From contig NC_081412.1 in the NCBI RefSeq assembly GCF_030272615.1, positions 20,749,932-20,813,931 of the forward strand: DNA of 64,000 nucleotides. Direction: 5' to 3'. The DNA comes from Cryptomeria japonica (lineage: Eukaryota > Streptophyta > Pinopsida > Cupressales > Cupressaceae). Below, piece after piece: positions 59,763 to 64,000 of the stretch (position 1 is the first letter of the stretch; each line of letters opens with the position of its first letter). The notes under the pieces are model-generated. The model saw nothing but the letters and a program-made list of their open reading frames with translations. It was not told the origin of the DNA and ran no database searches. The translations under genes and the position numbers were made by a program.

Positions 59763-60960
59763 GGAAAATGCATTTCATATGTAGATCACCTCAAAGCTTT
59801 TGTAGATCTCAATTCTAGAGATGCTAATGGGAAACCTAATATGTGTACCTCTCCTAGGGTATCTAATGTGAGTGAAGAAAGAGCTAATACTCCCATAAAT
59901 TATCTCTCTAATGGAGATCGAGCATTTAAGAGTAACATGGAACCATCTTCTTCTCATACACATACCCTAGTGCAAGGGGGGCAAGATCAAAATATGGGTG
60001 TTTTCATCTCTCTAGATCCTCCTTAGTCTCCTAGAGCCTATCTTAGTCATCAACACATTTGTAGAGAAAATGATGTTATGCATTCCATTCATGATCTATC
60101 TCCCAACATGACATTAAGTAAAGATGAGACCTTAGATGATAAGGATCTTCCTTCCCAATCTAACAACCAGGATATACATGATGAAAGAAAGGAAAATCCT
60201 CCTCCACAAGATAGTCCTTCTTCATCTACTAATCTCTTTGTTCCTTCCAAACACACTTACACTAAAAATTTCAAATAGATCTATTACAATTTTCCTTCAC
60301 CTTCTTAATTAAAAGATTCTTATAGGAGTGGCTTTAACACTATATCAAAACAAGGTTTTAGAGGAGGAGGACTTGGAAAATTTGAACAAGGAATTCAATT
60401 CCCTATAAACCATCCTACACAAACTAACACAGAAGGCCTAGGAAATTATCATAAATCTCCTATGGATGACCTCCTTAGGATTCAAGACTTTAAAGACCAT
60501 CTTTTTGTTCATATCGCCAAACTAATGATCACTCTTTCTATGATTGTCCTTATTTTCAAAATGGAATATAAGGATTCATTGATAGAGGAATAGTTAAAAT
60601 CATAGATGAAAATCCTTCTTCTTCTAACAATCCTAATCCTACATCACAAGAGACAAAGACTAATTCTATTGATGATCAAGAAAGGTTAGCAACTAGAATC
60701 TTTTAGAAACTAAAGTATGATAAGAATTTTGTATTTCCTTTCATCAGACTCAATTACAATTATAAGCATAAAGAAGGTAGTGAGCATTGTCTTTTTCATC
60801 ATAGTTATTCTCATTCTCTTGGAATGTATAAGGCATTTAAAGTATTTGTTTAAGAACAATTCGATAAAGCTCAAATAAATTTTTCAAATGACATTGCTCT
60901 CTTTCTTGGTGAGAAAGTAATGCCTTATCACTCCTTTCACCCTCCATGTTTCTCCTCACC
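59763..60960 (+). pseudogene. Element F decayed gag-like coding region
   Basis: Open pieces 59763-60026 and 60078-60278 are Ser/Asn/Pro-rich like the N-terminal part of G's protein. After stops come GFRGGGLGKFEQGIQFPI (G-patch-like, as in some gypsy polyproteins) and, in another frame, NDHSFYDCPYFQNGI...GFIDRGIVKIIDE. The latter resembles the degenerate knuckle region preceding gypsy protease. Frame jumps and many stops make this only a remnant. Confidence 0.45.
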
Positions 60961-61261
60961 CTACGACACAAGTAGCTAACTTAATTGGGGGCTCTTTGTC
61001 ATTAGGGGTAGTGATTTTTCAATTTCAAACATCTTGGGGTGGAAACATGGTCCATTCTTGCATCTATGCTTGGGGGAAATAATCTTATTCTCCTCTCTCT
61101 CTATCTAAAGTATCACTATTCCCTTTAGGGTTGCATTTTTTATATATTTGATATCCTTTCTTACATGAAATAATGTATCTCTTATGACTAATCCCTCAGG
61201 GGAATTTGTGATCTTTCTTTCTCTTTCTCTTTGAAGCTTACCTCTTCTTTTTCATGGCATT

Positions 61262-62300
61262 GTGTAATATCAAAAATATTATCCTTTGTAGTTAATGTGA
61301 CAAATGACGCTTTTCCTCCATGTCATCAGAAGCCAGGATTTGCCATCATGTCCTTTTGTCTACTTAGACCATCCATGTCAACTCTAGCCGAAGCATTACC
61401 AACTCTGCCAGCCTGTCACCTTTAGGGACATAGGCATGACGTGGAGATGTCCACGTAGCGCGCTAGCATCCAGTGAATATGATAGTCCGCAGGTGGTCGT
61501 TTAAGTGTTACGATTGCACCTGGAAGGAATCATGATGCCTCTGCATGTACCCATCAATGTTCAAATTCCTTCCTGGCTCTATATCTCTCACTTGGGAAGC
61601 ATTTGGGAGGATCTTTTGGCAATTCGGTTCATTATTTCTTGCAAGTTGAGCTCTTGGAGAGAACTTGAAGTCATTACACCATTGTTGCAACACTACCAAG
61701 TATTCCAAGTATACCATTCCAAACACTTCCAAGCATTCCAATATCCATTCGTGATAGGGGAGTTATCTTAATCCTCTCTCTTGCATATTTGTCAACTTTG
61801 TTTCCAATTTCACGTTACATTGTTATTCTATTTATCATTTATCTTTCTCGTGGCTTTCTTGGGTTGTTCGTGGAGATGGAAACACCAAAATGGGGTTCTG
61901 ACTTAGGCAAGGCTCCAAAACACAACCCCAACATTTTCCCTTCGTGCTTGTGTGTAGGTTCACAGGACTAAGAGAATCATCATTCAACAGGAGGCTTCAA
62001 TCATAGACCGATTGTGGGTGTTTTTATCATTCTCCCTTCCTTCTATTTTATTTCAGTCATTTTGCATCTCACAACTTTTAACTTAGTTTATTTTCTTTCT
62101 GTGTTTTACTACATTATCCTCGTGTTCGAAACTTTTTGTACACGCTTTATACTTCGTCCGTACAAAACGATAGCGCATAGCGTTGGTGTCCCATCTCCAC
62201 ACGCTCGTCCTCGAGACAAAGGCTTGATAGAGCCTTCTGTGAGTCCCGAATCATGGGTAATTGTCTTGGTTTGTTATTTTATCCCATGACTCATCTTAGC
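61262..62300 (+). repeat. LTR-like block inside element F
   Basis: Begins near TGTAATATC and contains TTCGTGGAGATGGAAACACC, GGGGTTCTGACTTAGG and GCTTGTGTGTAGGTTC in the order seen in solo LTR I and the F LTR. Sequences on either side (about 61140 and 62400) resemble each other. Exact ends and target duplicates were not found, so a solo LTR is only a proposal. Confidence 0.4.
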
Positions 62301-63160
62301 GCCAGTTCGCAAAGGTAATCGAAAGGATAATTTGTCCTTAAGGATCCATCATCCTTGAGGTGGAAAATTCCCTCCATTACACATTGTTCATAACATGATG
62401 TCCTTTCTTGCATGGAATTATCCTTCATGCTAGTACATGTGTGTCCCTTAGTTAGGATCTATTCTTTGTTTGAAACGGTACCTCTCTTATGGATAATCTC
62501 TTTGGAAGTTGTGTAATTCTTCTCATTTTCCTTACACTTGGGGAGCAATTATTTATCTCTCTCCTTTCTAAGGTTCTACTTTTTGTTTGTTGAGCGGTGT
62601 TTGCTTATAATTTGTTGGCATTCCTTGTGTGAAGTTGTTGTTTACTCAAGGATTCTCTCTTATACAAGAGGTGTAAGTCCTTGGCTGCAACCTCTTCTTC
62701 ACTTGGCAATTTGTATCCTATTATAAACCTTAACATTGGGTCAAAAGTGTGTTTTCCTTCATTAAGAATATCTTTCACCTAGCAATAGGGGGAAGGTATG
62801 CATTCTTGTTCTCCTCCCCTTCTTTTGGTAGAGGATGCTATGTTTGTTCAAGAATATCCTCTTGGAGGTAGATGTCTTTTGAACAAAGATCTCTTCTCCT
62901 CCAAGGATCCTCTTTACACTCATCACAAGATATCACTTTTTCAACTATCTTATCCTTGCTTGTAAGAGTTTCCCCTCTTTAGCTTGGATTTATGAAGTTT
63001 TTTCCAAAAGGATATCTCCTTGGTGTTGAAGGTGGGTATCATTTTTCCTAGCTTCCTTAAGACATCAACATAGGGCTATGTTGATATATTAAGGGGGGGG
63101 CACCCGTATCACCCTCTTTGTACCATATTATACCATATTATTGCATATCATTTTTGAATT
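62300..63160. other. Non-coding gypsy internal-type sequence
   Basis: Rich in CTTGG, CTCTT and TCCTT phrases, no supportable ORF. It resembles the 3' untranslated part of gypsy elements. A run of eight Gs lies at about 63091. Confidence 0.35.
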
Positions 63161-63162
63161 TC

Positions 63163-63520
63163 TTAAATAAGGTGTTCATTCTCGAAACTAGAGAAAATAA
63201 ACTCTTATACGAGATGCTTCATGCCTGAAACTAGATGCACCATTTGATATATGTCTTAGACAGGGTGCTCATTCCAAAAAACAAATAAAACAAACTCTTA
63301 CACGAGATGTCCTTGAAACCAGGCATGTATCTATCTTAGATGAGGTTACACATTCCCAAAACCAAAGAAAAAATCTTATATGAGATGTTCTCAAAACTAG
63401 ACATTCACCCCTTGGAATTTGCACTTGCATTATATGTCTTAAACAAGTTGATGCATGCTCAAAACCGAAGGAAACAAACTCTTATATGGGGTGCTACACA
63501 CTTGAAACCAAACATCACTT
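63163..63520. repeat. Four degenerate tandem repeats of about 80-100 bp
   Basis: Each unit has TCTTA(A/G)A...AGG/AAG, then a run like CTCGAAACTAGAGAAA or CAAAACCGAAGGAAA, then CTCTTATA(C/T)GAGATG. Units start near 63163, 63252, 63331 and 63438. The short ORFs across it are incidental. The rest to 64000 holds no recognised gene; GGATCACCTAGAAGAACACA near 63655 resembles the 3' region of G (about 4900). Confidence 0.6.
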
Positions 63521-64000
63521 GCACACATCCACGAGGATGAGTGAAACTAGTATAAAATGGCTAGACTATTCCTACTCTCCTCCCCAACATGGATCACCTA
63601 GAAAAACATATCTAGGGGTAAGAATCCATGTCCCTTCTTGTGATTCTTCTCATGGATCACCTAGAAGAACACATCTATTATGTATATGTGTTCTCTCTTT
63701 TCTTCTTCTCATGAACTCATAGCTTTGCTATTGATGGTTCATGGATGGTGCATGCTTTTCTCTTTTATGTGGTTTCTTATGTTCTTGAGATGGATTTTTC
63801 AAAGAATGATATTAGTTGTTGAGACATTTTGATATTAAGGTCTCTTCGGCTAGTTGACTTGAAGTCTTGTTTTTGGTCTATATCTTTTGTGTGGTGTGTT
63901 TTGTGTCTTTTTCCTTTCTTTGTCTTTTTGTCTTATTTTGTGTTCCCTCGTATATGTTTGAGTGAGGTAAGATCCTGAGATTGGGGACTTAGTCTCTAGA

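Larger units (their letters stand above)
57986..64000 (+). mobile_element. Element F: gypsy element related to G (right end outside window)
   Basis: The LTR at about 57986-59159 is followed by a PBS-like TAGTGAACCTGACTCC and a leader similar to G's (TTTTAGAGGTTAAATT, AAACCCTAA, GAGCTTGTGGATTGCTT). Decayed gag-like frames (59763-60960) and long non-coding sequence with another LTR-like block follow. The second LTR is not seen. Confidence 0.65.

Noticed and set aside
61256-62620. GGCAT repeats as possible target duplicates for the LTR-like block in F
   Set aside because: The implied right end lacks CA and the match is short enough to be chance.
63163-63520. Regular repeats that might suggest a CRISPR array
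   Set aside because: Units are diverged and contiguous without unique spacers, in plant DNA; this is a degenerate tandem repeat.
57986-64000. Host protein-coding exons among the Ser/Asn-rich ORFs of F
   Set aside because: They lie downstream of an LTR and PBS-like site, have retroelement-like motifs and are broken by many stops.

Overview
This is plant nuclear DNA made almost entirely of nested transposable elements; I found no ordinary host gene. Several initiator-Met-primed Ty1/copia-type elements, long Ty3/gypsy LTRs and a very large CACTA (En/Spm) transposon point to a seed plant with a large, repeat-rich genome. A gymnosperm is my guess; the sequence alone does not prove it.

Layout. 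(1) 1-15964: element A on the minus strand, an LTR element with copia-like PBS and PPT. It has a coiled-coil/zinc-knuckle gag and a long second ORF (ORF2) but no pol; its 3' LTR runs off the left edge. A gag-only gypsy element G (3237-10812, TSD AGTTC) sits inside ORF2, and an unidentified 1.26-kb insert (12683-13944) sits inside gag. (2) 16176-55199: element C, a complete but dead Ty1/copia element on the minus strand, with 1.75-kb LTRs and TSD GTTTG. It has been expanded to 39 kb by insertions: gypsy solo LTR I (18815-20495), CACTA element D (21331-41590, TSD CCA), pol-less element B (42957-49534, same family as A) and a copia LTR fragment J (50273-51741). (3) D carries a broken tnp2-type transposase gene (25966-30327), a SET-like fragment (31251-32193), a second En/Spm-type gene (32308-35131), two gypsy fragments and a fold-back element. 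(4) 55500-57985: element E, the 3' end of a third A/B-family member, cut by gypsy element F (57986 to the right edge).

How they relate. C supplied, or resembles the supplier of, copia protease, integrase, RT and RNase H. A, B and E share C's LTR ends, primer site, duplicated polypurine tract and the C-terminal half of its gag, but replace pol with a roughly 1,070-codon protein that I cannot assign. They look like parasites of C-like elements. G, F, H and I are gypsy relatives sharing LTR ends, leader sequence and a GC-rich dyad motif; G has only one intact gag-like ORF and must also borrow pol.

The most interesting signals are the syntenic ORF2 of A/B/E, a covarying hairpin at the U5 end of the copia-type LTRs, the dispersed dyad motif in the gypsy LTRs, the frame-independent ACCGGY motif in B, the SET-like piece in the CACTA element, and the 81-bp duplication flanking B.
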